Assembly (NCBI RefSeq): GCF_017968885.1
Contig: NZ_CP072913.1
Location: 5,558,501-5,622,500 of the forward strand
Direction: 5' to 3'
DNA: 64,000 nt
From: Pseudomonas sp. Tri1
GTDB lineage: Bacteria; Pseudomonadota; Gammaproteobacteria; Pseudomonadales; Pseudomonadaceae
The position numbers were made by a program, and so were the translations under genes. This document shows, piece by piece, positions 1-11,473 of this stretch. Position 1 is the first letter of the stretch, and the number at the start of each line of letters is the position of its first letter. The notes below the pieces were generated by a model. It had not been told where the DNA came from. It searched no databases and was given only the letters and a program-made list of their open reading frames with translations.

Positions 1-406
1 AAGGTTCCAACAATGCCGCAATGCTGGCCGAGCAGGTCCAAGGCCTGGGCCACCAACTGGGTGACGCTGGTCTTGCCGTTGGTGCCGGTCACGCCAATCA
101 GGTTCAGGTGACGGCTCGGGTCGCCATAGAAACGCCCAGCGATGTCCGACAACTGCGCTGCCAGCCCCTTGACCGGAATCAGGGGGACGTCAGTGATCGG
201 CAGTACGGTTGCGCCTTGCACTTCATAAGCCACGGCAGCCGCACCGCGCTTCAAGGCGTCGGCGATATGGGAGCGACCATCGAACCTGGCGCCCGGCACC
301 GCCAGGAACAAGTCCCCGGCACGTACATTGCGGCTATCCAGGGCCAGCTCGCGAATCAGCAGATCGTGACCGGCGTGGGCAAAAATCTTGTTCAGGCTCA
401 GGGACA

Positions 407-407
<1 letters not shown>
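1..407 (-). CDS. murE: UDP-MurNAc-tripeptide synthetase MurE (N-terminal part)
   Basis: MurE adds meso-diaminopimelate to UDP-MurNAc-L-Ala-D-Glu in the cytoplasmic stage of peptidoglycan synthesis. Only the first 135 codons are in the window; the gene runs off the left edge. The start ATG (407-405) shares one base with the ftsI stop codon (TGATG), which fixes the start. Visible are the N-terminal Mur domain with LALDSRNVRAGDLFLA and, near residue 115, the ATP-binding loop GVTGTNGKTS of Mur ligases. The position after ftsI is the standard place for murE in the dcw cluster. Confidence 0.95.
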
Positions 408-2435
<2,028 letters not shown>

Positions 2436-2439
<4 letters not shown>

Positions 2440-3383
2440 CGCAACTTCTCCGCGACACGCATGACCGCGCTACGGGCACGCGGGTTGGCCTTGAGTTCCG
2501 CCTCGGAGGCGAACTGCGCCTTGCCATGGATCTTGATTTTCGGCACGAAGGCTTCGAAACGCACCGGCAGGTTGCGCGGCAGGTTATCGGCTTCGCCCTT
2601 GGTGAGCTTGCGCATGAACAGCTTGACGATCCGATCTTCCAGGGAATGGAAGCTGATCACCACCAACCGACCACCGATCTCAAGCGCTTCGAGGGCCGCT
2701 TCAAGGCCCGCCTCGAGGTCGCCCAGCTCATTGTTGACGTGGATGCGCAAGCCCTGGAAAGCACGGGTCGCCGGGTTCTTGCCCTTCTCCCAGGCCGGGT
2801 TGGCGACTTTCAGCACTTCGGCCAGATCGCCGGTGCGCTCGAACGGCTTGATGTCGCGACGCTCGACCACGGCGCGCGCCATGCGGCCAGAGAAACGTTC
2901 TTCGCCGTATTCCTTGAAGACACGAGCGATTTCTTCCACCGGGGCAGTGTTGACGAATTCGGCAGCGCTGATTCCACGGGACGGGTCCATGCGCATGTCC
3001 AGCGGGCCGTCATTGAGAAAACTGAAGCCGCGCTCCGGGTCGTCCAGCTGCGGCGAAGACACGCCCAGGTCGAGCAGGACGCCACTGACCTTGCCGGCCA
3101 GGCCGCGTCCGGCGACTTCCGAACCCAGCTCGGCAAAGCTGCGCTGCACAATGACAAAGCGGCCGTCTTCGGCCGCCAGCGCTTGCCCTGTGGCAATCGC
3201 TTGAGGATCCTTGTCGAAGCCCAACAACCTTCCGTCCGGACCGAGCTGGCTGAGAATCAACCGGCTGTGCCCGCCACGCCCGAACGTACCGTCCAGATAG
3301 CAGCCATCAGGACGTACGGCGAGAGCCTCGACGGCCTCGTCCAGCAGTACGGTGATGTGGTTAAAGCCGCTATCAATAGTCAC
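2436..3383 (-). CDS. rsmH: 16S rRNA (cytosine1402-N4)-methyltransferase RsmH
   Basis: SAM-dependent enzyme (formerly MraW) that N4-methylates C1402 of 16S rRNA; RsmI, encoded at 4573-5445, adds the 2'-O-methyl group to the same nucleotide. 315 residues. Begins with the typical [13 protein letters not shown], followed by the SAM-binding [12 protein letters not shown] loop (about 29-40), the [12 protein letters not shown] motif and [10 protein letters not shown] near residue 240. It overlaps mraZ and ftsL by 4 bases each, the usual second gene of the mra operon. Confidence 0.97.
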
Positions 3384-3835
3384 AGGATCAAATCACGCAG
3401 TTCATCAGGCATGGCGCCCGGTTGTTGAATAGCAGCGAGGTCGGCGGCAGAAACCGCATTCCAGGCATCTTCGTCCCACAGTTGGAACTTGTTCAGTTGG
3501 CCTACCAGCATCGCGCGCTTGTCCAGCTTGGCGTATTCGCGCAGACGCGGTGGCACCAGGAAACGACCGCTGCCATCGAGTTCAAGGTCGACGGCATTAC
3601 CGATCAGCAAGCGTTGCAGGCGGCGGTTTTCTTCTCGTAGCGAAGGCAATGCGCGCAGTTTGGTTTCGATGATTTCCCACTCATCAAGGGGGTAAACACA
3701 CAAACAAGGATCAACGGCGTCGATCGTGACGATTAATTGCCCCGAACTTCGCGAAACGAGCTCGTCACGATACCGGCTCGGCATGGCGAGACGGCCTTTT
3801 GCATCGAGACTGATAGCGTTAGCTCCGCGAAACAC
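3380..3835 (-). CDS. mraZ: Transcriptional regulator MraZ
   Basis: AbrB-fold DNA-binding protein that heads the division/cell-wall operon and represses its own promoter in E. coli. 151 residues with the two SpoVT/AbrB-like halves; [24 protein letters not shown] is the first (residues 2-25) and [17 protein letters not shown] the second, each with a DxxGR core. The gene lies directly after a sigma70-like promoter and three 10-bp spaced CCACTT repeats that fit MraZ operators. Stop overlaps rsmH by 4 bases. Confidence 0.97.
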   Translation of the reverse strand: MFRGANAISLDAKGRLAMPSRYRDELVSRSSGQLIVTIDAVDPCLCVYPLDEWEIIETKLRALPSLREENRRLQRLLIGNAVDLELDGSGRFLVPPRLREYAKLDKRAMLVGQLNKFQLWDEDAWNAVSAADLAAIQQPGAMPDELRDLIL

Positions 3836-3847
3836 GTCAGCGTTTCT

Positions 3848-3904
3848 CCACTTTTTGGCGTTTTACCTTCAAAAAAACCCACTTCATGCCACTTTCCGCC
3901 ACTT
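3848..3904 (-). promoter_or_regulatory. Probable MraZ operator repeats
   Basis: On the coding (minus) strand AAGTGG occurs three times with an exact 10-bp period (plus-strand CCACTT at 3879-3884, 3889-3894, 3899-3904) and a fourth time at 3848-3853, about three helical turns further on. MraZ of other bacteria binds short G-rich or AAAGTG-type repeats spaced by one helical turn; the match in period and core is inference. The cluster begins at the predicted transcription start, a position suited to repression. Confidence 0.75.
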
Positions 3905-3910
3905 GCGCAC

Positions 3911-3940
3911 ACTATAGGAATGCGCCCACCGCACCGTCAA
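3911..3940 (-). promoter_or_regulatory. Pmra promoter (sigma70-like)
   Basis: Minus-strand TTGACG (3935-3940) and TATAGT (3911-3916) are separated by 18 bases. The predicted start lies near 3904, immediately at the first MraZ box, giving a roughly 70-base leader before mraZ. The rest of 3941-4142 shows no gene or strong hairpin. Confidence 0.7.
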
Positions 3941-4142
3941 GGCGCGGATTGAAGGAAAAGCCTTATAGATCGGAGATTTAGGAGCGTTTCAGGAGGGGTA
4001 ACAAGAATCTGACGTAGGAAAATTCGCCTCAACCCGAATGAGCACAGGAGGCTGCGCGCACAAGTTAAAGTGATTTATTAAGAGTAAGATTTTTTTGGTA
4101 TTAGGAACTGCGTCTGCCAGTGATTCCGGCAGGGAGGGAAAA

Positions 4143-4500
4143 AGGTGGAGAGTCGATCTGTAAGCCGGGTTCTGTCTTGAACAGTCATTCGTCTACGATG
4201 GCCATCACTGGACATCTTTAGCAACCTACCCGGTCCCAGCGCGGGCCACGCCTTGGGACCCTATTTGGTCTTGCTCCAAGTGGGGTTTACCTAGCCACGA
4301 ACTGTTGCCAGACGTGCGGTGCGCTCTTACCGCACCTTTTCACCCTTACCGGCGCCGAAACGCTTAGGCGGTTATTTTCTGTGGCACTTTCCGTAGGCTC
4401 ACGCCTCCCAGGCATTACCTGGCACTTCGCCCTATGGAGCCCGGACTTTCCTCCCCCCCCTAATTCTCATAGAGGGCAGCGACTGTCCGATCGACTCTCC
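4143..4500 (-). ncRNA. rnpB: RNase P RNA (type A)
   Basis: Catalytic RNA of ribonuclease P, which trims tRNA 5' leaders. The minus strand begins with GGAGAGTCGATCGGACAGTCGC and ends with ACAGATCGACTCTCCACCT, whose ends pair to form helix P1. Between them are the conserved GAGGAAAGTCCGGGCTCC segment, GCCTGGGAGGCGTGAGCC, and the CAGAACCCGGCTTAC 3' core. About 358 nt, normal for gammaproteobacteria. The ends are estimated from P1 pairing and may be off by a few bases. Confidence 0.96.
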
Positions 4501-4507
4501 GCCGCGA

Positions 4508-4536
4508 AGGTTAACGGTAGCGGGCCTGAAGAACAA
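4508..4536 (-). promoter_or_regulatory. Candidate rnpB promoter
   Basis: Minus-strand TTGTTC (4531-4536) and TAACCT (4508-4513) with a 17-base spacer put a start at about 4501, matching the predicted 5' end of RNase P RNA. The -10 match is weak, so position is the main support. Confidence 0.4.
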
Positions 4537-4572
4537 GCGCTAAAAGCCCTTGGCCAGCCCCGTGTCCCGGTT

Positions 4573-5445
4573 TCACTGGTCCTTCTGTTTTTCCAGCGCG
4601 ACCTGATACAGCACGTTCTTACGCTCGCCGGTGATCTGCGCGGCAAGGGCAGCGGCGCGTTTGAGAGGCATCTCCTCAAGCAGCAGGTTCAGGATGCGCA
4701 TCGCTTCGCCGCTGACGGCCTCCTCACTTTCTGGCGCGGTCCAACCGGCCACCAGTACCACGCATTCGCCGCGCTGCTGATTGCTATCGTTTTCGACAAA
4801 CGCCCGCAGCTCGGCCAAGGGCAGCCCCTTGAGGGTTTCGAAGGTTTTGGTCAGCTCACGGGCCAGCAAGGCCGGACGCTCGGGGCCGAACACCAGCTCC
4901 ATATCCTGCAGGCATTCCAGGATGCGGTGCGGCGCTTCATAAAAGATCAGCGTGCGCGGCTCCTCCTTTATGGCCTCAAGACGCGCCCGCCGCCCCACCG
5001 CCTTGGCCGGCAGGAAACCTTCGAAGATGAAACGGTCCGACGGCAAGCCTGCTGCCGACAGCGCTGCGATCAACGCACAAGCCCCCGGCACTGGCACCAC
5101 GCTGATACCGGCTGCCCGGGCCTGGCGCACCAGGTGATAACCGGGATCGGAAATCAACGGCGTCCCCGCGTCGGAAATCAGCGCCACGTTATCGCCCGCC
5201 AGCAAACGGGTGATAAAGCGACTGCCTTCGTCACGCTCGTTGTGTTCGTGGCAGGCCGCCAACGGCGTGGAAATGCCAAAATGCTGCAACAGGCGCTGGG
5301 AATGGCGCGTGTCTTCGGCCGCGATAAGGGCAACGTCCTGCAGAATCTTCAGCGCCCGAGCACTGATATCGTCCAGGTTGCCGATGGGCGTCGCCACCAC
5401 ATACAGCGAGCCGGCAGCGGAATTCAAAGCGCCTGGAGCAGTCAA
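4573..5445 (-). CDS. rsmI: 16S rRNA (cytidine1402-2'-O)-methyltransferase RsmI
   Basis: Tetrapyrrole-methylase-fold enzyme that 2'-O-methylates C1402 of 16S rRNA, the partner modification to RsmH. The segment [17 protein letters not shown] near the N-terminus and [12 protein letters not shown] are family signatures; [15 protein letters not shown] forms the SAM site. I prefer the TTG at 5445 (290 residues), because GAGGT lies 7 bases upstream and family members start just before this point; an in-frame ATG at 5478 lacks a ribosome site. The gene lies just upstream of rnpB in the same orientation. Confidence 0.93.
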   Translation of the reverse strand: MTAPGALNSAAGSLYVVATPIGNLDDISARALKILQDVALIAAEDTRHSQRLLQHFGISTPLAACHEHNERDEGSRFITRLLAGDNVALISDAGTPLISDPGYHLVRQARAAGISVVPVPGACALIAALSAAGLPSDRFIFEGFLPAKAVGRRARLEAIKEEPRTLIFYEAPHRILECLQDMELVFGPERPALLARELTKTFETLKGLPLAELRAFVENDSNQQRGECVVLVAGWTAPESEEAVSGEAMRILNLLLEEMPLKRAAALAAQITGERKNVLYQVALEKQKDQ

Positions 5446-5519
5446 GACACATACCTCATGATCGGTAAAAACCGCCATTGTAGCGTGTGCCGGCCGCCTC
5501 AGCTGATCACATCAACCAT

Positions 5520-5653
5520 TGTGGCGAGGGGATTTATCCCCGCTGGGCTGCGTAGCGCCCCCAAGACCTTGCGCCTCGGTGTGTCAGGTGGAATGGTTTT
5601 CAGCCTTTTCTGGGCTGCTGCGCAGCCCAGCGCGGATAAACCCCCTCGCCACA
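5520..5653. repeat. Long imperfect palindrome, TGTGGCGAGGGGATTTATCCCC family
   Basis: Inverted ends TGTGGCGAGGGGATTTATCC and GGATAAACCCCCTCGCCACA enclose inner arms GCTGGGCTGCG/GCGCAGCCCAGC. The same element recurs at 22873-23008, 41053-41086 (short form), 41530-41660 and 47042-47172, always between genes. Probably a second Pseudomonas REP-type element. It fills most of the 363-base gap between rsmI and lpoA; I see no gene there. Confidence 0.8.
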
Positions 5654-5808
5654 GGTTTAGTGCCGTCACCTGAGTGAGCAGCGTCTTTTGTGCTACGCCG
5701 CACTCTTTGAAATACCTAAATTGATCGATTCACGCCACTAACATCGCGCCCCGGCCAGTGCTTGGGTACAATTCGACGCTAATTTGATCTCGTATCAGGA
5801 ACACTTAC

Positions 5809-7620
5809 ATGATCGCTTGCCTGCGGCTGCTCTCCGCCCTCTGCCTCGCTGCCCTCCTGGCGGCCTGCGCCAGCTCGCCCTCGTCCAGCCTTGGCGAACT
5901 TCCCCGGACCCCGGATGCCAGTATCGAGCAGTTGCTCGAACAGGCCGTCCAAAGCAAAGACCCAGAAAAAGCCGCCCTGTTGCGCCTGAGCGCGGCAGAC
6001 CTGGCCTACCGCCAAGGCAATGCCGGCCAGTCCGCGCAGATCCTGCAACAAGTGCCCATGGAGCAACTCAAGCCCGGCCAACAGATTTTCGCCAGCACCC
6101 TGGCGGCCGAACTGGCAATGACGCGCAACCAACCCAAGGCGGCGCTGACCGCCCTGAGCCACCCAAGCCTGCAACACCTGAGCGAAATGCCGGTAGAGCA
6201 GCAAGTGCGCACCGGCACCGTCCGCGCCCGCGCCCTCGAGGCCGATGGCCAGACCCTGGCGGCCGCCAAGGAACGCATCTTCATCGCACCGCTGCTGCAG
6301 AACGAAGCCGCGGCGAAGAACCACGAAGCGATCTGGACATTGATCGCCTCGCTGCCCACCGACCAACTGCAACCGACCACCACCGACGACCTCGGCGGCT
6401 GGCTGGGCCTGGCCAAGGCAGTGAAAACCGCCGGTACCCTGGAGCAGCAACAAGCCGCCATCGACAGCTGGCGCGAACAGAACCCGAAGCACCCGGCCGC
6501 TCTCCAATTGCCAACACCGCTGGTCAAGCTCAAGGAACTGGCGAGCCAGCCGCTGAGCAAAATCGCCCTGCTGCTGCCACAAAGCGGCCCGCTGGCCACT
6601 GTCGCCAAAGCCCTGCGTGAAGGTTTCATGGCGGCGCACTACCAGGCGCAACAGGCCGGGCAGAAGCCGCCGAGCATTCAGTTCTACGACAGCGCCAGCC
6701 TGACCTCCATGGACGAGTTCTATCGCAAGGCCCAGGCTGACGGCGTGCAAATGGTCGTCGGCCCGCTGGAAAAACCACTGGTCAAGCAGATCAGCTCCCG
6801 CCCGCAACTGCCGATCACCACCCTGGCGCTGAACTACAGCGAAGGCGAACAAGGCCCACCCCAACTGTTCCAGTTCGGTCTGGCAGCCGAGGATGAAGCC
6901 CGCGAAGTCTCCCGCCGCGCCCGTACCGATGGCCTGCATCGCGCCGCGGTCATGGTACCCAAGAGCGAATGGGGCGATCGCGTACTGAAAGCCTTCAGCC
7001 AGGACTGGCAGGCAAACGGTGGCACTATCGTCGCTGTGGAGCGGGTCGACCAGCCGGTGCAACTGGCACAACAGATCGCCGACATGTTCCAGTTGCGCCA
7101 GAGCGAAGGTCGCGCCAAAAGCCTGCAAAGCACCGTGGGCACCACAGTCGCGGCCCAGCCGTCCCGTCGCCAGGACATCGAGTTCATCTTCCTGGCGTCA
7201 ACTCCGCAACAGGCCCAGCAGATCAAGCCAACCCTGAATTTCCAATACGCAGGCGACGTGCCGGTTTACGCGACTTCCCAGGTGTTCAGCGCCAGCGGCG
7301 ACCAGAACCAGTACAACGACATGAACGGCATTCGCTTTTGCGAAACCCCGTGGTTGCTCGACGCCAACGACCCTCTGCGCAAGCAGGTCACCGCCCAGTG
7401 GCCCCAGGCCGGAGGCAGCATGGGCCGCTTGTATGCAATGGGGGCAGATGCCTACCGCCTGGCACCGCGCCTGGGTCAGCTCAAGACCTTGCCGGACAGC
7501 CGCATCGAAGGCCTGACAGGCAGCCTGGCAGTGTCGCCATCCCAGCGTGTGCAGCGCCAATTGCCCTGGGCCGAGTTCGTCAGCGGCCAGGTACAGCGCC
7601 TGCCGGACACTCAGCGCTGA
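5809..7620 (+). CDS. lpoA: Penicillin-binding protein activator LpoA
   Basis: Outer-membrane lipoprotein that activates PBP1a from the periplasm (E. coli knowledge). 603 residues with a signal peptide ending in the lipobox LLAAC (C20). The N-terminal part (about 30-260) is helical TPR-like and rich in Ala/Gln; from about residue 265 (KIALLLPQSGPLATVAKALREG) it has the periplasmic-binding-protein type I fold of the family. The domain order and the following yraN, gmhA/diaA and dolP match the E. coli lpoA-yraN-diaA-dolP block. Confidence 0.95.
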   Translation: MIACLRLLSALCLAALLAACASSPSSSLGELPRTPDASIEQLLEQAVQSKDPEKAALLRLSAADLAYRQGNAGQSAQILQQVPMEQLKPGQQIFASTLAAELAMTRNQPKAALTALSHPSLQHLSEMPVEQQVRTGTVRARALEADGQTLAAAKERIFIAPLLQNEAAAKNHEAIWTLIASLPTDQLQPTTTDDLGGWLGLAKAVKTAGTLEQQQAAIDSWREQNPKHPAALQLPTPLVKLKELASQPLSKIALLLPQSGPLATVAKALREGFMAAHYQAQQAGQKPPSIQFYDSASLTSMDEFYRKAQADGVQMVVGPLEKPLVKQISSRPQLPITTLALNYSEGEQGPPQLFQFGLAAEDEAREVSRRARTDGLHRAAVMVPKSEWGDRVLKAFSQDWQANGGTIVAVERVDQPVQLAQQIADMFQLRQSEGRAKSLQSTVGTTVAAQPSRRQDIEFIFLASTPQQAQQIKPTLNFQYAGDVPVYATSQVFSASGDQNQYNDMNGIRFCETPWLLDANDPLRKQVTAQWPQAGGSMGRLYAMGADAYRLAPRLGQLKTLPDSRIEGLTGSLAVSPSQRVQRQLPWAEFVSGQVQRLPDTQR

Positions 7621-7982
7621 TGCCTGACCGATCACGCCAGCAAAGCGGACGGGATGCCGAGGGCCAGGCCCTCGCGCATCTTCAGCAACGAGGTCTGCGC
7701 CTGTTGGCGCAGAACTGGTTGTGTAAACGCGGCGAGCTTGATCTGGTCATGCTTGACGGCGATACAGTAGTATTCGTCGAAGTCCGCTACAGAAAAAATA
7801 CCCAATGGGGCGGTGCGCTCGACAGCATCGATGGGCGCAAGCGCCAGAAGCTGATTTTCGCCGCGCAGTACTTCCTGCAAAAGGAGTCTCGCTGGGCCGA
7901 TTATCCCTGCCGTTTTGACGTCGTTGCCATCGACAGCGACGCCGATCAGTTGAACTGGCTGCAGAACGCCTTCGACAGCTGA
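7620..7982 (+). CDS. YraN family endonuclease-like protein (UPF0102)
   Basis: 120 residues. The start ATG overlaps the lpoA stop by 1 base (TGATG). The motif GxxAExxAxxxL at the N-terminus (RDAEGQALAHL), then CKRGELDLVMLDGDTVVFVEVRYR, shows the ExD...ExK-like restriction-endonuclease fold core of UPF0102 (residues E39, D41, E54 as candidate metal ligands). The function is not established; a nuclease role in DNA uptake or repair is a family-level guess. Confidence 0.93.
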   Translation: MPDRSRQQSGRDAEGQALAHLQQRGLRLLAQNWLCKRGELDLVMLDGDTVVFVEVRYRKNTQWGGALDSIDGRKRQKLIFAAQYFLQKESRWADYPCRFDVVAIDSDADQLNWLQNAFDS

Positions 7983-8059
7983 CCCCCATGCCGAACCGGA
8001 CACCTTCACTTAACTTTTTTGCTCTTTGCTTTGCGGGCCGCACATGTTTGTGCCGATAA

Positions 8060-9252
<1,193 letters not shown>

Positions 9253-9278
9253 TACTGAGCTCCTGTCGCTCAAGAGAA

Positions 9279-9316
9279 ACGGCGCTTCTTCCGAGACGGA
9301 AAGCGCCGTTTTTTTT
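9279..9316 (+). terminator. Rho-independent terminator after dolP
   Basis: ACGGCGCTT (9279-9287) pairs with AAGCGCCGT (9301-9309) across a 13-base loop, followed by a run of eight T. Confidence 0.88.
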
Positions 9317-9395
9317 GGGCTTCGTTTTTTGGAGGGAGTTTGGCCAGTGTGTATGTCCGTTACCGCAGAAACGGATATGCACACCAACGACACCC

Positions 9396-9430
9396 AAAAA
9401 AATGCCCGCATCTCGCGACACAGGCATTTT
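9396..9430 (-). terminator. Probable terminator after sspB
   Basis: On the minus strand AATGCC and GGCATT (9423-9428 and 9401-9406) pair with an inner CGC/GCG helix, followed by seven T. It lies about 60 bases past the sspB stop and faces the dolP terminator. Confidence 0.6.
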
Positions 9431-9491
9431 CCTAACCAAGCTGCCAGGCTTTCACACAGTCCATGACTGGATGGCCTTTTTGCACAACCCG

Positions 9492-9905
9492 CTATTTCAC
9501 CACTTTCAGACTCGGCCGGCCGCTAGGACGTGGCGGCTCGTCATCCGGTGGTGGCAGATCATCATCCGGCTCGAGCTCGTCGTCGCCGTCCAACGGCGCC
9601 TCCAGCTCAAACACCATGCCCTGGCCATTCTCCCGGGCATAAATCCCCAGGATCGAGGCCACAGGCACGTACAGAGTGTGCGGCACGCCACCGAAGCGCC
9701 CTTCGAAGCTGACCGCATCGTTGTCCATGTGCAGGTGACGCACGGCGGCCGGCGATACGTTCAGGACAATCTGCCCGTCGTTGGCAAAACCCTGCGGCAC
9801 CTGTACCGATGGATACTCGGCGTTGACCAGCATGTGCGGGGTGCAATCGTTATCCACAATCCACTCGTAGAGCGCGCGGACCAGATAAGGTCGACTGGAG
9901 TTCAT
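9492..9905 (-). CDS. sspB: ClpXP protease specificity-enhancing factor SspB
   Basis: Adaptor that carries ssrA-tagged proteins to ClpXP. 137 residues: the globular part begins SSRPYLVRALYEWIVDNDCTPHM and includes FEGRFGGVPHTLYVPVASILGIYARENGQGM, both typical; an acidic, proline-rich flexible linker (about 105-128) leads to the C-terminal ClpX-docking tail ending RPSLKVVK. TAAGGAG precedes the ATG. It follows sspA by 16 bases, the standard operon order. Confidence 0.97.
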   Translation of the reverse strand: MNSSRPYLVRALYEWIVDNDCTPHMLVNAEYPSVQVPQGFANDGQIVLNVSPAAVRHLHMDNDAVSFEGRFGGVPHTLYVPVASILGIYARENGQGMVFELEAPLDGDDELEPDDDLPPPDDEPPRPSGRPSLKVVK

Positions 9906-9921
9906 AGCGGCTCCTTAAGCC

Positions 9922-10539
9922 TTAGCGCATGTCGCGTTCGACACCAGACAGACTCGCCTGGAAAGCCTCGCGCGCAAACTGGCGCTCCATATAATCAAGC
10001 AGCGGCTTGGCAGGCCGCGGCAGTTCGATACCCAGAATCGGCAAACGCCAGAGTATTGGCAATAGGCAGCAATCCACCAGACTTTGTTCCTCACTAAGGA
10101 AAAACGGCTTGTCGGCGAATAACGGCGACACGCCAGTCAGACTTTCACGCAACTCTTTACGCGCCACGACCCGCGCCGGCTCCTTGGTTCGTGAATCCAG
10201 GATCAGATCCACCAACCCGCACCAGTCACGCTGGATGCGATGGATCAGCAAACGACTGTTGGCGCGTGCGACAGGGTACACCGGCAGCAAAGGCGGATGC
10301 GGATAACGCTCATCCAGGTATTCCATCACCACGGTCGACTCCCACAATGCCAGGTCACGATCGACCAGTGTGGGCAGGCTGCCGTAAGGGTTCACTTCGA
10401 TCAGCTTCGGCGGCTGACGACCCGCTTCGACGTAAATGATCTCGGCGCTGACACCCTTCTCTGCCAGTACGATGCGTACCCGGTGGGAATAGTGGTCGGC
10501 GGGGTCGGAGTAACAGGCCAACCGATTGGTCACGCCCAT
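9922..10539 (-). CDS. sspA: Stringent starvation protein A
   Basis: RNA-polymerase-associated protein with a glutathione S-transferase fold but no GST activity; controls stationary-phase, acid-stress and virulence genes. 205 residues: thioredoxin-like half with [22 protein letters not shown] and [19 protein letters not shown], followed by a helical half. A strong site (GAGGAGGACCGCC) precedes the ATG. It heads the sspA-sspB operon. Confidence 0.97.
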   Translation of the reverse strand: MGVTNRLACYSDPADHYSHRVRIVLAEKGVSAEIIYVEAGRQPPKLIEVNPYGSLPTLVDRDLALWESTVVMEYLDERYPHPPLLPVYPVARANSRLLIHRIQRDWCGLVDLILDSRTKEPARVVARKELRESLTGVSPLFADKPFFLSEEQSLVDCCLLPILWRLPILGIELPRPAKPLLDYMERQFAREAFQASLSGVERDMR

Positions 10540-10568
10540 GGCGGTCCTCCTCGCTTGTTGAAATTATC

Positions 10569-10602
10569 GAAAAACGGAAAAACGAGCGCGCCCGAAGGGC
10601 GC
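10569..10602 (-). terminator. Terminator after petC
   Basis: On the minus strand GCGCCC-TTC-GGGCGC (10588-10602) is followed by GCTCG and then two T5 tracts. It separates the bc1 operon from sspA. Confidence 0.75.
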
Positions 10603-10690
10603 CTCCCGTAACACCTGGCTGACCAGGCTCGTTACACTTTCAGAGACGCCCTTGGGCGCGCACGATTAACAGCAACGGATTACAGCTTTA

Positions 10691-11473
10691 TCAATGCACG
10701 TCTTTCCAGTATTCACGCTTGAGCAGGTAAGCGAATACGAAGAAGAACGCCAGGTACAGCAATACATACGTACCGATGCGCTGATGCTCCAGCTTCACCG
10801 GGTTGGCCGAATAGGCCAGGAAGGTCACCAGGTTCTTGACCTTCTCGTCGAACTGCTCTGGAGTCAGGCTACCGGTATTCGGCAACACGGTCAGCTGGTC
10901 GCAGGCTTCATGCGTCAAAGCGGTGCCGGTCAACGGGTCGAATTGCTTCTTGCCATCCTCGACGATCTGCACCTGCTTGCAGCCTACCACTTGACGACCC
11001 TGGAGGCCGACCAGAACGTTCGGCATGCCGACGTTCGGGAAGACTTTGTTGTTCACACCCCATGGACGCGCAGGATCCTCGTAGAACGAACGCAGGTAAC
11101 CGTAGAGCCAGTCGGTACCACGTACACGGGCTACCAGGGTCAGGTCAGGCGGCGCAGCGCCGAACCAGGTCTTGGCGTCTGCTGGCTGCATGCCGATGGT
11201 CATGTGATCACCCAGCTTGGCACCGGTGAACACCATCTTCTCGAGCATCAGTTCGTGAGGAATGCCCAGGTCATCGGCCACTCGCTCGTAACGCTGGAAC
11301 TTGGCACTGTGGCAACCCATGCAGTAGTTGGCGAACGTCCGTGCGCCGTCCTGCATGGCAGCTTTGTCGGAAACGTCGATGTCGACTTTTTCCAGCTCTG
11401 GGCCACCGTGTTCGGCCGCGAAGGACAATACAGGCATAGCAGCAAGAATCAGTACAGCAAATAGCTTTTTCAT
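10691..11473 (-). CDS. petC: Cytochrome c1 of the bc1 complex
   Basis: Membrane-anchored c-type haem subunit that passes electrons from the Rieske protein to soluble cytochromes. 260 residues from the ATG at 11473, which overlaps the petB stop by 1 base (TGATG); longer upstream reading lacks a signal peptide. A Sec signal peptide (about 1-20, ending SFAA) precedes the haem motif C51-M-G-C54-H55; Met ligand candidates lie in the second half; a single C-terminal membrane anchor (GTYVLLYLAFFFVFAYLL) ends the protein. Confidence 0.96.
   Translation of the reverse strand: MKKLFAVLILAAMPVLSFAAEHGGPELEKVDIDVSDKAAMQDGARTFANYCMGCHSAKFQRYERVADDLGIPHELMLEKMVFTGAKLGDHMTIGMQPADAKTWFGAAPPDLTLVARVRGTDWLYGYLRSFYEDPARPWGVNNKVFPNVGMPNVLVGLQGRQVVGCKQVQIVEDGKKQFDPLTGTALTHEACDQLTVLPNTGSLTPEQFDEKVKNLVTFLAYSANPVKLEHQRIGTYVLLYLAFFFVFAYLLKREYWKDVH

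Noticed and set aside
4095..4130. Hairpin CTGCC-N9-GGCAG as the rnpB terminator
   Set aside because: Five base pairs only and the T-rich stretch does not follow the stem directly.
4381..5673. 430-codon plus-strand open frame
   Set aside because: Covers part of the RNase P RNA, all of rsmI antisense and a palindromic repeat; no domain seen.
5779..7128. 449-codon minus-strand open frame
   Set aside because: Antisense to lpoA, rich in Gln/Gly/His as expected of a GC-biased shadow frame.
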